Shown in pieces: positions 7,298 to 15,599 of a stretch of 32,880 nucleotides of DNA (its first letter is position 1; every line of letters starts with the position of its first letter). This DNA is from CAIWHR01 sp040007035 (GTDB lineage Bacteria > Pseudomonadota > Gammaproteobacteria > Burkholderiales > Casimicrobiaceae), in the NCBI GenBank assembly GCA_040007035.1, contig JBDTVU010000025.1, positions 1 through 32,880 of the forward strand, read 5' to 3'. A program made the translations under genes and the position numbers. The notes under the pieces were generated by a model. The model saw nothing but the letters and a program-made list of their open reading frames with translations. It was not told the DNA's origin and ran no database searches.

Positions 7298-9427
7298 ATG
7301 GCGGCGAGAATCGGCATCGACGTCGGCGGCACGTTCACCGACTTCATCCTCACCCGCGACGACGCGCCGCCGCTGCTGCACAAGGTGCTGTCGACGCCGC
7401 GCGACCCGTCGATCGCCGTCGTCGCCGGGCTCGCCGAGCTCGCGGCGATGGTCGACCCGGGACGGACTGTCGAGCAGTTCGCCGCGTCGATCGACACCAT
7501 CGTGCACGGGACCACGGTGACCACCAACGCGACGCTGACCCATACCGGCGCGAAGTCGGCGCTGCTGACGACCGAAGGCGTGCGCGACGCGCTGGAGATG
7601 CGCCGCGGCATCCGCGAGGAACAATACAACAACGCGTACACGAACGTGAAGCCGCTGGTGCCGCGGCACCTGCGCATCGGCGTCAGAGGGCGCCTCGACC
7701 GCGCCGGCCGCGAGCTGACGCCGCTGGCGGCGGACGACGTCCTGCGCGCGGTCGAAGGGTTCAAGCAGGAAGACGTGCAGGCGGTGTCGATCTGCTTCAT
7801 GAACTCGTTCGCCAACCCGGCGCACGAGCAGGCGGCGGCGGCGCTGGTGCGCGCGGCGATGCCCGACGCATTTCTGACCGTCTCGTCCGACCTGTTGCCG
7901 TCGATCCGGTTCTACGACCGGCTGTCGACGACGGCCCTGAACTCGTACGTAGGCCCGAAGCTCAACCACTACCTCGCGCAACTCGTCGACCGGCTGGCGA
8001 CCATCGACTTTCGCGGCCTGCTGCTGATCATGCAGAGCAACGGCGGCGTGATGGCGCCGGAGGTTGCGCGGCAGAGCCCGGCGCTGACGCTGCTGTCGGG
8101 GCCGGCCGGCGGTCCCGGCGCGGGCCTCTTCTACGCGAAGGCGCTCGGTGCCGACCGCGCGATCACCACCGACATGGGGGGCACCAGCTTCGAGGCCTCG
8201 GTCGCCGTCGGCACGCCGCTCCTCGTCAACGACGGCGAGATCGCCCGCCACAAGATCGCCCTGCCGATGCTCGACATCCACACCATCGGCGCCGGCGGCG
8301 GCTCGATCGGCTGGCTCGATCCGGGCGGCCTGCTGCGGATGGGCCCGCAGAGTGCGGGTGCAGATCCCGGACCGGCGTGCTACATGAAGGGCGGCACGCT
8401 GCCGGCCTCCACCGACGCCAACCTGGTGCTGGGCTACCTCGATCCCGCCTACTTCGCCGGCGGCCGGATGCCGCTGTCGGTCGCCGCCGCGCGCGAGGCA
8501 ATCGAGCGCAACATCGCGGTGCCGATGGGACTGACGGTCGAGGAGGCGGCGGCGGGAATGTTCCGCGTCGTCTGCAACAACATGGCGCAGGGCGTGCGCG
8601 AGGTGACGATCAAGCGCGGCTGGGACCCGCGCGAGTTCCCGTTCGTCGCCGCCGGCGGTGCCGGCCCGATCCATTCGTGCCAGATCTGCAACGAGCTCGA
8701 GATTCCGCTGCAGATCGTGCCGCGCGAGTCCTCGGTGCTGTGCGCGATGGGCATGCTGCTGTCCGACCTCCAGCACGACTACGTGCGCACCTTCGTCGCC
8801 GACCTCGCCACGCTCGACTGGATGCGGCTCGCCGCGATGGTCGACGAGATGATCGCCGACGGCGACCGGCAGCTCGCCGCAGAGCGCATCCCGGCGGCGC
8901 GCCGCCGCTTCACGGTGAAGCTCGACTGCCGCTACGTGAAGCAGTACCACGAGGTCGGCGTCGACGTGCCGCGCGCGGCGATCGGCGCGCGCGACGGCGC
9001 GGCGGTGGCGCAAGGGCTGCACCGCGAGCACAATCGCCTGTACGGCTACTCGCTCGAGCACGAGAACGCGCCGATCGAAATCATCAACGTCCGGGTGCAG
9101 GCGACGGGCTCCGTCGACAAGCCGCGCCATCCCGAGGACGAATGGTCGGCCGTCGACCCGGCGACCGCGCAGAAGGGCCGGCGCAATGCCTACGTCCCGG
9201 AAGACAACGCCTTCCGCAGCGTGCCGGTCTACGACGGCCACCGGCTGCACCACGGTCAGCGCATCACAGGGCCGGCGATCGTCGAGGAAGTCACGACCGC
9301 GATCGTCCTCACCGGATCGTGGGACGCCATCGTCGACAGGTTCGGCTCGTTCGTGCTGTACCGGAAGGGGCGCGAGGACCTCGTCGCCACCGTGCTCGCC
9401 GCGCGGCAACAGGAGGTGACCACGTGA
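7298..9427 (+). CDS. Hydantoinase A-like subunit (ATP-dependent amidohydrolase)
   Basis: A 709-residue protein of the HyuA/oxoprolinase/acetone-carboxylase beta family. It opens with the phosphate-binding motif GIDVGGTFTDF, has TTVTTNATL near residue 70, SGPAGGPGAG near 270 and TTDMGGTSFE near 290, the actin-like ATPase core. Start: GTG 7295 and ATG 7298 are adjacent, and AAAGGA just upstream fits the ATG better. It overlaps the HyuB-like gene by four bases. In the indoleacetate pathway this pair (IaaC/IaaE in Aromatoleum) is proposed to open the lactam ring of 2-oxo-indoleacetate at the cost of ATP. A carboxylase role, as in acetophenone carboxylase, is the main alternative, but no extra carboxylase subunits are present. 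Confidence 0.87.
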   Translation: MAARIGIDVGGTFTDFILTRDDAPPLLHKVLSTPRDPSIAVVAGLAELAAMVDPGRTVEQFAASIDTIVHGTTVTTNATLTHTGAKSALLTTEGVRDALEMRRGIREEQYNNAYTNVKPLVPRHLRIGVRGRLDRAGRELTPLAADDVLRAVEGFKQEDVQAVSICFMNSFANPAHEQAAAALVRAAMPDAFLTVSSDLLPSIRFYDRLSTTALNSYVGPKLNHYLAQLVDRLATIDFRGLLLIMQSNGGVMAPEVARQSPALTLLSGPAGGPGAGLFYAKALGADRAITTDMGGTSFEASVAVGTPLLVNDGEIARHKIALPMLDIHTIGAGGGSIGWLDPGGLLRMGPQSAGADPGPACYMKGGTLPASTDANLVLGYLDPAYFAGGRMPLSVAAAREAIERNIAVPMGLTVEEAAAGMFRVVCNNMAQGVREVTIKRGWDPREFPFVAAGGAGPIHSCQICNELEIPLQIVPRESSVLCAMGMLLSDLQHDYVRTFVADLATLDWMRLAAMVDEMIADGDRQLAAERIPAARRRFTVKLDCRYVKQYHEVGVDVPRAAIGARDGAAVAQGLHREHNRLYGYSLEHENAPIEIINVRVQATGSVDKPRHPEDEWSAVDPATAQKGRRNAYVPEDNAFRSVPVYDGHRLHHGQRITGPAIVEEVTTAIVLTGSWDAIVDRFGSFVLYRKGREDLVATVLAARQQEVTT

Positions 9428-11097
9428 AAATCGACCCGATCCTGCTGTCCGTCTACGCGCGGACGTTCAAGTCGATCACCGACGAGATGAGCATCTCGAT
9501 GCAGCAGACGACGCGCTCGCCGATCCTGTGCGAGGCGAAGGACTTCGTCACCGGTCTCTACGACGCCGACGGCCGGATGCTGGAGCAGACCGAGAACCTG
9601 CCGATCCTCGCCTTCTCGCTGGCGCCGGTGTGCAAGTACATCAAGGCGTACTACGGCGACGAGATCTACCCGGGTGACGTGATCTTCCACAACGACGTGT
9701 TCAGCCTCGGCAACCAGAACAACGACGTCGCCGTGTTCAAGCCCGTGTTCTTCGAGGGCAAGCTCGTCGCCTGGACCGCGGTCAAGGGCCACCAGGCCGA
9801 CATCGGAGGCGCCGTCGCCGGCGGCTACAACCCGAACGCCACCGAGGTGTGGCAGGAAGCGCTGCGGATTCCGCCGGTCAAGGTGATCGAGAAGGGCAAG
9901 CTGCGCAAGGACGTCTGGGAGCTGATTTTCGCGAACATCCGCTTCGACATCGTCCGCCACGACATGCAGGCCGAGATCGGCGCCGCCACCATCGGCGAGC
10001 GGCGCTTCGTCGAGCTGCTCGGGAAGTACGGGTTCGACCACTTCGACGCGCACAAGGTCGCGCTGTTCGAGGCGACGCGGCGGATGATGGAGGCCGAGAT
10101 CGGCAAGATTCCCAACGGCCGCTACTCGGGCGAGGGCCGCGTCTACTACGACGGCCGCCACGAGGGGTCGAAGTTCACGATCCGCGTCGACATCGACGTC
10201 GAGGATCGCCGGATCCGGTTCGACTACTCGCGCACCGACGCCCAGACCAACGGCTTCGTCAACGGCACGTTCACCTCCAGCGCGTCGGCGACGATCCTGA
10301 CGCTGCTGCAGATGATCAATCCGGACATCCCGCACAACGAGGGGATGGTCGGGGCGATCGACATCGTGATCCCGGAGGGCACGCTCCTCAACGCGTCGTA
10401 TCCGAAGGCGACGACGTTCGGCAACCACCTGTGCCCGCCGAACGCCGACGCGATCCAGCGCGCGCTGGCGCCGGTGCTGCCTGATCGCGTCACCGCCGGC
10501 TGGAACAACCTGCTCTGCTCGCTCACCACCGGCATCGACCCGGAGAAGAACGACAAGTACGTCGACATCGGCTTCATGGGCCTGAAGGGTGGCTCCGGCG
10601 CGATGCGCGGCACCGACGGCTACGACCACATCGGGATGATCGACGCGTCGGGCGGCCTGCTCGACCAGGACTACGAGATGTTCGAGCAGCAGACGCCGCA
10701 CCTGCTGGTCAAGCACGAGCTGCTGCCCGATTCCGCCGGTGCCGGCCAGTGGCGCGGCGGCCTCGGCGTGGAGACGATCTTCCGGATCGGTTCCGACGAC
10801 ACCCAGCTGGTCACGTTTGGCGACGGCGATTTCGAGCCGGCATTCGGCCTGTTCGGCGGCGGCGAAGGCACGCTCAACTTCATCCGCCTCACGTATCCCG
10901 ACGGACGCACGGTGGTGCCGAAGAACAAGGATCTGATCACCGGCGTGCCTAAGGGGACCGTCTACCACCAGCAGGCCGGCGGCGGCGGCGGCTACGGTGA
11001 CCCGAAGGCGCGCGACCGCGCGCTGGTGCGCGAGGAGGTGAAGAACGGCATCATCTCGCCCGCGGTCGCCCGCGACGCGTACGGGCTGAGGGATTAG
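9424..11097 (+). CDS. Hydantoinase B-like subunit
   Basis: A 557-residue HyuB-family partner of the preceding protein. It starts with GTG inside GTGA, sharing four bases with the stop of the A subunit, so the two are translationally coupled. Family landmarks are NDVFSLGNQNNDV near residue 98, the probable metal-ligand motif VKGHQADIGG near 122, FTSSASATILTLLQ near 283, and the glycine-rich C-terminal AGGGGGYGDP. Together with the A subunit it should hydrolyse the lactam of 2-oxo-indoleacetate (or its CoA ester), giving (2-aminophenyl)succinate. The family is clear; the substrate is inferred from the surrounding genes. Confidence 0.88.
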   Translation: MKIDPILLSVYARTFKSITDEMSISMQQTTRSPILCEAKDFVTGLYDADGRMLEQTENLPILAFSLAPVCKYIKAYYGDEIYPGDVIFHNDVFSLGNQNNDVAVFKPVFFEGKLVAWTAVKGHQADIGGAVAGGYNPNATEVWQEALRIPPVKVIEKGKLRKDVWELIFANIRFDIVRHDMQAEIGAATIGERRFVELLGKYGFDHFDAHKVALFEATRRMMEAEIGKIPNGRYSGEGRVYYDGRHEGSKFTIRVDIDVEDRRIRFDYSRTDAQTNGFVNGTFTSSASATILTLLQMINPDIPHNEGMVGAIDIVIPEGTLLNASYPKATTFGNHLCPPNADAIQRALAPVLPDRVTAGWNNLLCSLTTGIDPEKNDKYVDIGFMGLKGGSGAMRGTDGYDHIGMIDASGGLLDQDYEMFEQQTPHLLVKHELLPDSAGAGQWRGGLGVETIFRIGSDDTQLVTFGDGDFEPAFGLFGGGEGTLNFIRLTYPDGRTVVPKNKDLITGVPKGTVYHQQAGGGGGYGDPKARDRALVREEVKNGIISPAVARDAYGLRD

Positions 11098-11103
11098 GCG
11101 GCG

Positions 11104-12237
11104 ATGGATTTCGCGCTCACCCCCGAGCAGACGCAGATCCGCGACCTGTTCGCGCGATTCGTCGACGCCGAGGTGCTGCCGCAGGCCGCGGCACTCGACG
11201 CCGCACACGCGTACCCACGGGCGCTGGTCGGCAAGCTGGCCGGGCTGGGGTTCTTCGCGATGCGCTATCCGGCCGACGTCGGCGGCCTTTCGCTCGACCT
11301 TTCGACGTTCTGCCTCGCGCTCGCCGAAATCGCGCGCGGCTCGATGTCGCTCGCCGGGTGCGCGGCGATGCAGGCGCTGATGGGCACTAAGTTCCTGCAC
11401 CTCCTCGGCGGCCCCGACATCGTCGAGCGGCTGTTGAAGCCGGCGCTCGCCGGCGAGAAGATCGGCGCGATCTGCATGACCGAGCCCGACGCCGGCTCCG
11501 ACCTCGGCGGCATCGCGACGACGGCAAGGAAAGTCGACGGCGGCTACGTGCTCGCCGGGCGCAAGACGTGGGTCACCGCCGCGCCGGTCGCCGATTTCTT
11601 CACCGTCTTCGCTCGCGCCGGCGAGGCACGCAAGCTGACGATCTTCCTCGTCGAACGCGATTTCAAGGGACTGATCGTCGGCCGCGCGATCGACAAGATG
11701 GGCGTCTGGGCGCTGCCGACCTCCGAGCTCGCGCTCGACGACTGCTTCGTGCCCGACAGCCACCGTCTGAGCCACGCCGAGGGCGACGGCGAGGAGCACC
11801 TGCGCAAGACGCTGGCCGAGATCCGGATCATCACCGGCGCGATGGCGCTCGGCGTCGCCCGCGCGGCGCTCGACGAGGCGCTGCGCTACGCCGGCGAGCG
11901 GCAGCAGTTCGGCAAGCCGATCAACCGCTTCCAGGCGATCCAGATGAAGCTCGCCGACATGGCGACCGAATTCGAGGCCGCGACCCAGCTCGTTCGCTAC
12001 GCCGCGTGGCGGAAGGACAGCGGCGCGGCGCACCACCAGGAAGCCGCGATGGCGAAGCTGTTCGCGTCCGAGGCGGCGGCGCGGATCTGCGACCAGGCGG
12101 CGCGGGTGCTGGCTTCCTACGGCTATGCGATGGAGTATCCGGTGCAGCGGTTCCTGCGCGACGTGCGCTTCACGCTGATCGGCGGCGGCACCAGCGAGAT
12201 CCTGAAGCTCATCATCGCCAAGGAGATGACGCGATGA
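11104..12237 (+). CDS. iaaF: Decarboxylating (aminobenzyl)malonyl-CoA dehydrogenase, acyl-CoA dehydrogenase family
   Basis: A 377-residue FAD enzyme with the complete acyl-CoA dehydrogenase fold: MTEPDAGSD at 125-133, GRKTWVTAA at 152-160, and ERQQFGKPI at 265-273. The usual YEGT motif that carries the catalytic Glu is replaced by GGGT (residues 360-363), so the Glu position is Gly361. By my alignment the alternative helix-G Glu position used by isovaleryl-CoA dehydrogenase is Ile240, with a Glu one residue earlier. Aromatoleum IaaF was reported to oxidise and decarboxylate benzylmalonyl-CoA together, with loss of CO2 replacing proton abstraction; a missing base fits that chemistry. It lies directly before the mutase that makes its substrate and overlaps it by ATGA. 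Confidence 0.88.
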   Translation: MDFALTPEQTQIRDLFARFVDAEVLPQAAALDAAHAYPRALVGKLAGLGFFAMRYPADVGGLSLDLSTFCLALAEIARGSMSLAGCAAMQALMGTKFLHLLGGPDIVERLLKPALAGEKIGAICMTEPDAGSDLGGIATTARKVDGGYVLAGRKTWVTAAPVADFFTVFARAGEARKLTIFLVERDFKGLIVGRAIDKMGVWALPTSELALDDCFVPDSHRLSHAEGDGEEHLRKTLAEIRIITGAMALGVARAALDEALRYAGERQQFGKPINRFQAIQMKLADMATEFEAATQLVRYAAWRKDSGAAHHQEAAMAKLFASEAAARICDQAARVLASYGYAMEYPVQRFLRDVRFTLIGGGTSEILKLIIAKEMTR

Positions 12238-12641
12238 CGACGACGACACGAACGAGGCCGATCAAGGTGGTGCTGGCCAAGCCGGGACTGGACGGGCACG
12301 ACCAGGGCGCCAAGGTCGTCGTCCGGGCGCTGATGGCAGCCGGAATGGAGGTGATCTACACCGGCCTGCGGCAGACACCGGAAGCGGTCGCCCAGATCGC
12401 GCTCGAGGAGGACGTCGACGTGATCGCGCTTTCCAGCATGGCCGGGTCGCATCTCGGCTTCTGCCGCCGGTTGAAGCCGCTGCTCGACGCTGCCGGTCTC
12501 GACGACAAGCTGTGGATCATCGGCGGCAACCTCCCGCGCCGGGACCACGACGCGCTGCGCGCGCTCGGCTTCAAGGGCGTCTTCGCCACCGGCGCGAAGC
12601 TCGACGACATCACCGGCTTCATCGAAGGAAACGTACGATGA
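12234..12641 (+). CDS. B12-binding small subunit of the acyl-CoA mutase
   Basis: A 135-residue free-standing cobalamin-binding Rossmann domain. The base-off/His-on motif is DGHDQG at residues 20-25, where the His is the cobalt ligand. It is followed by SSMAGSHL near residue 68 and the nucleotide-loop glycines IIGGN near 94. The length matches small subunits of isobutyryl-CoA and 2-hydroxyisobutyryl-CoA mutases. It overlaps its neighbours on both sides by ATGA, between the dehydrogenase and the large subunit. With the large subunit it forms an adenosylcobalamin mutase (IaaGH in Aromatoleum); I am not certain which letter belongs to which subunit, so no symbol is given. Confidence 0.9.
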   Translation: MTTTTRTRPIKVVLAKPGLDGHDQGAKVVVRALMAAGMEVIYTGLRQTPEAVAQIALEEDVDVIALSSMAGSHLGFCRRLKPLLDAAGLDDKLWIIGGNLPRRDHDALRALGFKGVFATGAKLDDITGFIEGNVR

Positions 12642-14254
12642 ACAATCGCCTGCGCCCGGATGCCGGCCCGCTCGTCAACGAGTCGGGGATTCCGATCCAG
12701 CCGCTCTACACGGAGGCCGACGTCGCGGCAAGCGGCGGCGCGGAGATGCTGGGTCGGCCCGGCGAGTACCCGTTCACCCGCGGCATCCACCCGCTGATGT
12801 ACCGCAAGCAGCCGTGGACAATGCGGCAGTACACCGGCTTCGGCAACGCCGCCGACACCAACGCCCGCTTCAAGTACCTGATTGCCAACGGGCAGACCGG
12901 GCTCAACGTGGCGTTCGACCTGCCGACGCAGTGCGGCCTCGATTCGGACGACCCGCTCGCCGAGGGCGAGGTCGGCCGCGTCGGGATGGCGATCGACACG
13001 CTGCGCGACTTCGAGATCGCGTTCGAAGGCATCGATCTCGACAAGATCACGGTATCGCTGACGATCAACGGCGCGGCGGCGATCCTGATCGCGATGTACC
13101 TGGCGATGGCCGAGCGGCGCGGCTTCGACGTCAAGGGGCTGCGCGGCACTGCGCAGAACGACATCCTGAAGGAGTTCATCGGCCGCGGCACCTGGATCTT
13201 TCCGGTCGAGCCGTCGCTGAAGCTCGTCGGCGACACCATCGAGTACTGCGCCACGCATGCGCCGAAGTACAGCCCCGTTTCGGTCTGCGGCTACCACATT
13301 CGCGAGTCGGGCGCGAACCCGGCGCAGGAGATGGCCTACGCGTTCTGCATCGCCCGCGCCTATGCCGACGAGGTGCTGCGTCGCGGCGTGCCGATCGACG
13401 AGTTCGCGGGGCGGCTGTCGTTCAACTTCAACATCTTCGGCAACCTGTTCGAGCAGGTAGCGAAATTCCGCGCCGGACGCGCGCTGTGGGCCGAGATCGT
13501 CCGCGACCAGTACGGCGCGCAGAAGCCCGGCTCGCTGTGGATGCGGATGATCGCCGGCGGCGGCGGCAGCGGCCTCACCTCCGAGCAGCCCGAGCTCAAC
13601 ATCGTCCGCGGCGCCTACTACGCGCTGATCAGTGCGCTGTCCGGCGCGCAGACGATGGCGTTGTGCTGCTACGACGAGGCGTACACGATCCCGAGCGAGT
13701 ACGCGCAGCGGATTTCGCTGCGGACGATGCAGTTGCTGATCGAGGAGATGGGGCTCTGCGACACCGTCGATCCGCTGGGCGGCTCGTACTACGTCGAGAC
13801 GCTGACCAACCAGATGCGCGACGAGATGCGGCGGATCATCGACAACGTCGACGCCCGCGGCGGCATCGTCGGCCTGATCGCGAGCGGGCGCATCCAGGCG
13901 GAGGTGTCGGCGCAGGCGTATCAGCATCAGCTCGACGTCGACGCCGGCCGCTTCCGCAAGGTCGGCGTCAACTGCTACCGGATCGACGAGCAGGAGCCGC
14001 AGGTCGAGTTCCATCCGTACGACGAGGACGACGCCCGGGCGCAGGTGACGCGGCTGGCCGGCGTGCGCCGCACTCGCGACGCACCCGCCGTCGCCCGCGC
14101 GCTGGACGCCGTGCGGCAGGCAGCCGCCGACGGCGTCAATTCGATGCCGGCGATCGTGCAGGCGGTGAAGGCCTACGCGAGCGTGGGCGAGATCACCGCC
14201 GCGCTCGTCGCCGTCCACGGCCGCTACCGCGAGCCGGTTCGTTTCCAGGAGTAA
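12638..14254 (+). CDS. Large subunit of B12-dependent (aminophenyl)succinyl-CoA mutase
   Basis: A 538-residue TIM-barrel subunit of the methylmalonyl-CoA mutase family, lacking a fused B12 domain. Compared residue by residue with the Propionibacterium mutase as I remember it, Tyr65, Gln173, Arg183 and His220 match Tyr89, Gln197, Arg207 and His244. The Tyr/Arg pair binds a free carboxylate and separates these enzymes from isobutyryl- and hydroxyisobutyryl-CoA mutases (Phe or Ile with Gln). The conserved HxQT segment (His328, Gln330) is replaced by IAGGGG at 305-310. The family fold and carboxylate site agree with interconversion of (2-aminophenyl)succinyl-CoA and (2-aminobenzyl)malonyl-CoA; a plain methylmalonyl-CoA mutase is unlikely given the neighbours. 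Confidence 0.86.
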   Translation: MNNRLRPDAGPLVNESGIPIQPLYTEADVAASGGAEMLGRPGEYPFTRGIHPLMYRKQPWTMRQYTGFGNAADTNARFKYLIANGQTGLNVAFDLPTQCGLDSDDPLAEGEVGRVGMAIDTLRDFEIAFEGIDLDKITVSLTINGAAAILIAMYLAMAERRGFDVKGLRGTAQNDILKEFIGRGTWIFPVEPSLKLVGDTIEYCATHAPKYSPVSVCGYHIRESGANPAQEMAYAFCIARAYADEVLRRGVPIDEFAGRLSFNFNIFGNLFEQVAKFRAGRALWAEIVRDQYGAQKPGSLWMRMIAGGGGSGLTSEQPELNIVRGAYYALISALSGAQTMALCCYDEAYTIPSEYAQRISLRTMQLLIEEMGLCDTVDPLGGSYYVETLTNQMRDEMRRIIDNVDARGGIVGLIASGRIQAEVSAQAYQHQLDVDAGRFRKVGVNCYRIDEQEPQVEFHPYDEDDARAQVTRLAGVRRTRDAPAVARALDAVRQAAADGVNSMPAIVQAVKAYASVGEITAALVAVHGRYREPVRFQE

Positions 14255-14258
14255 GGCC

Positions 14259-15122
14259 ATGGCCGTCGAGGACTACTGGGCCCCCACGTCGCTGCCCGCC
14301 GCGCTGGAGCACCTGCGCGGCGGCGACGTCACCATACTGGCCAGCGGCACCGACCTGATGCCGCAGAGCCACGCCGGGCGGGTGACGTTCAAGCGCGGGC
14401 TGCTCAACATCCGCCGCGTGCCCGAGCTCTCGGGCGTCACGTCCGACGCCGACGGCGTCCGCATCGGCGCGCTGTGCACGATCACCGAGTTGATGCGCGA
14501 TCCCTTGGTGCGCGCCCATTTCGGCATCCTCGCCGATGCCGGCGACCACTTCGCCAGCGATCAGTTGCGCAATGCGGCGACGATCGGCGGCAACGTCTGC
14601 AATGCGTCGCCGGCCGGAGACATGCTGCCGCCGCTGCTGGTGCTGGACGCAGAGGCCGAGCTCTGCTCGAAGCCGGACGGGCGGGTCGAGACGCGCCGCG
14701 TCCCGCTCGCCGAGTTCTTCGTCGGGCCCGGCAAGACCGTTCGCGCGGCGGACGAATTGCTGTGCGCGATCCGGCTGCCGCTGCCGCCGCCGGGCTTCGT
14801 CGGCCGCTTCTTCAAGTTCGGCGTCCGGCCGGCGCTCGACATCTCGGCCATCGCGATCGGTCTCGGCGGCGTGCGCAGCGGCAACGTGCTGACCCGCGCC
14901 CGGGTCGCCTTCGGCGCCGTCGCGCCGGTGCCGATGCGGGCACCGCGGACCGAGGCCGCGCTGGAAGGCACGGCGCTCGATGCAGCGGCGATCGCGCGCA
15001 TCGCCGCCGTCGCGCGGGACGAGGTGCGGCCGATCGACGACGTGCGCGCGTCGGCATGGTACCGGCGCGAGCTGGTGTACAACATGACCAGGAGGATGCT
15101 CGACGATGTCACTCAAGCGTGA
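14259..15122 (+). CDS. Molybdenum hydroxylase, FAD-binding medium subunit
   Basis: A 287-residue CoxM/XdhB-type flavoprotein subunit. Residues 1-175 form the FAD-binding domain: ILASGTDLMP near 28 and TIGGNVCNASPAGD near 108 are the two flavin loops. The rest is the CO-dehydrogenase-flavoprotein C-terminal domain. It starts four bases after the mutase stop and overlaps the 2Fe-2S subunit by 17 nt. It passes electrons from the iron-sulfur subunit to NAD+ or another acceptor. I see no inserted [4Fe-4S] domain such as that of 4-hydroxybenzoyl-CoA reductase, so the enzyme is expected to work in the oxidative direction. Confidence 0.9.
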   Translation: MAVEDYWAPTSLPAALEHLRGGDVTILASGTDLMPQSHAGRVTFKRGLLNIRRVPELSGVTSDADGVRIGALCTITELMRDPLVRAHFGILADAGDHFASDQLRNAATIGGNVCNASPAGDMLPPLLVLDAEAELCSKPDGRVETRRVPLAEFFVGPGKTVRAADELLCAIRLPLPPPGFVGRFFKFGVRPALDISAIAIGLGGVRSGNVLTRARVAFGAVAPVPMRAPRTEAALEGTALDAAAIARIAAVARDEVRPIDDVRASAWYRRELVYNMTRRMLDDVTQA

Positions 15123-15588
15123 AATCGGCTTCGTGCTGAACGGCGTCCGCACCCGCGCGACGGTGCCGGTGGAGATGAGTGCGCTTTCGATGCTGCGCGA
15201 CGTCGTCGGCCTGACCGGCACCAAGTACGCGTGCGGCGAGGGCGAGTGCGGCGCCTGCACGATCATCGTCGACGGCGTGTCGGCGTGCGCGTGCCTGATG
15301 TTCGCCGTCGACTGCGACGAGCGCACGCTGACGACGATCGAAGGCCTCGCCCGCGACCCGCTCGGCGAGAAGCTGGAGCAGGCGTTCGTCGACTGCGGCG
15401 CGGTCCAGTGCGGCTTCTGCACGCCGGGCATGGTGATGCAGGCGAAGCACTGGCTGGAGGCGCACCCGCACCCGACCCGCGACGATATCTGCCGCGGCAT
15501 CGAAGGCAACCTGTGCCGTTGCACCGGCTACGTGAAGATCGTCGACGCCATTGAGCAGACGGCCCGCAGCGGTCCTGGCCGGACCTGA
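15106..15588 (+). CDS. Molybdenum hydroxylase, [2Fe-2S] small subunit
   Basis: A 160-residue CoxS/XdhC-type iron-sulfur subunit. A plant-ferredoxin-type cluster is held by Cys43, Cys48, Cys51 and Cys63 (CGEGECGAC then CAC). The second, helical-domain cluster is held by Cys102, Cys105, Cys137 and Cys139 (CGFC then CRC). All eight ligands are present. The ATG at 15106 lies inside the end of the FAD-subunit gene and begins the conserved beta-grasp domain. It wires the molybdenum centre to FAD. Confidence 0.93.
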   Translation: MSLKREIGFVLNGVRTRATVPVEMSALSMLRDVVGLTGTKYACGEGECGACTIIVDGVSACACLMFAVDCDERTLTTIEGLARDPLGEKLEQAFVDCGAVQCGFCTPGMVMQAKHWLEAHPHPTRDDICRGIEGNLCRCTGYVKIVDAIEQTARSGPGRT

Positions 15589-15599
15589 AGGAGACGGCG

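Noticed and set aside
7298..11097. Acetophenone or acetone carboxylase
   Set aside because: The HyuA/HyuB homology is shared, but the small extra subunits of those carboxylases are absent and the adjacent Mo hydroxylase gives a lactam substrate for hydrolysis.
12234..14254. Housekeeping methylmalonyl-CoA mutase or isobutyryl-CoA mutase
   Set aside because: The split subunits, altered HxQT loop and operon context argue against the first. The Tyr/Arg carboxylate pair argues against the second.
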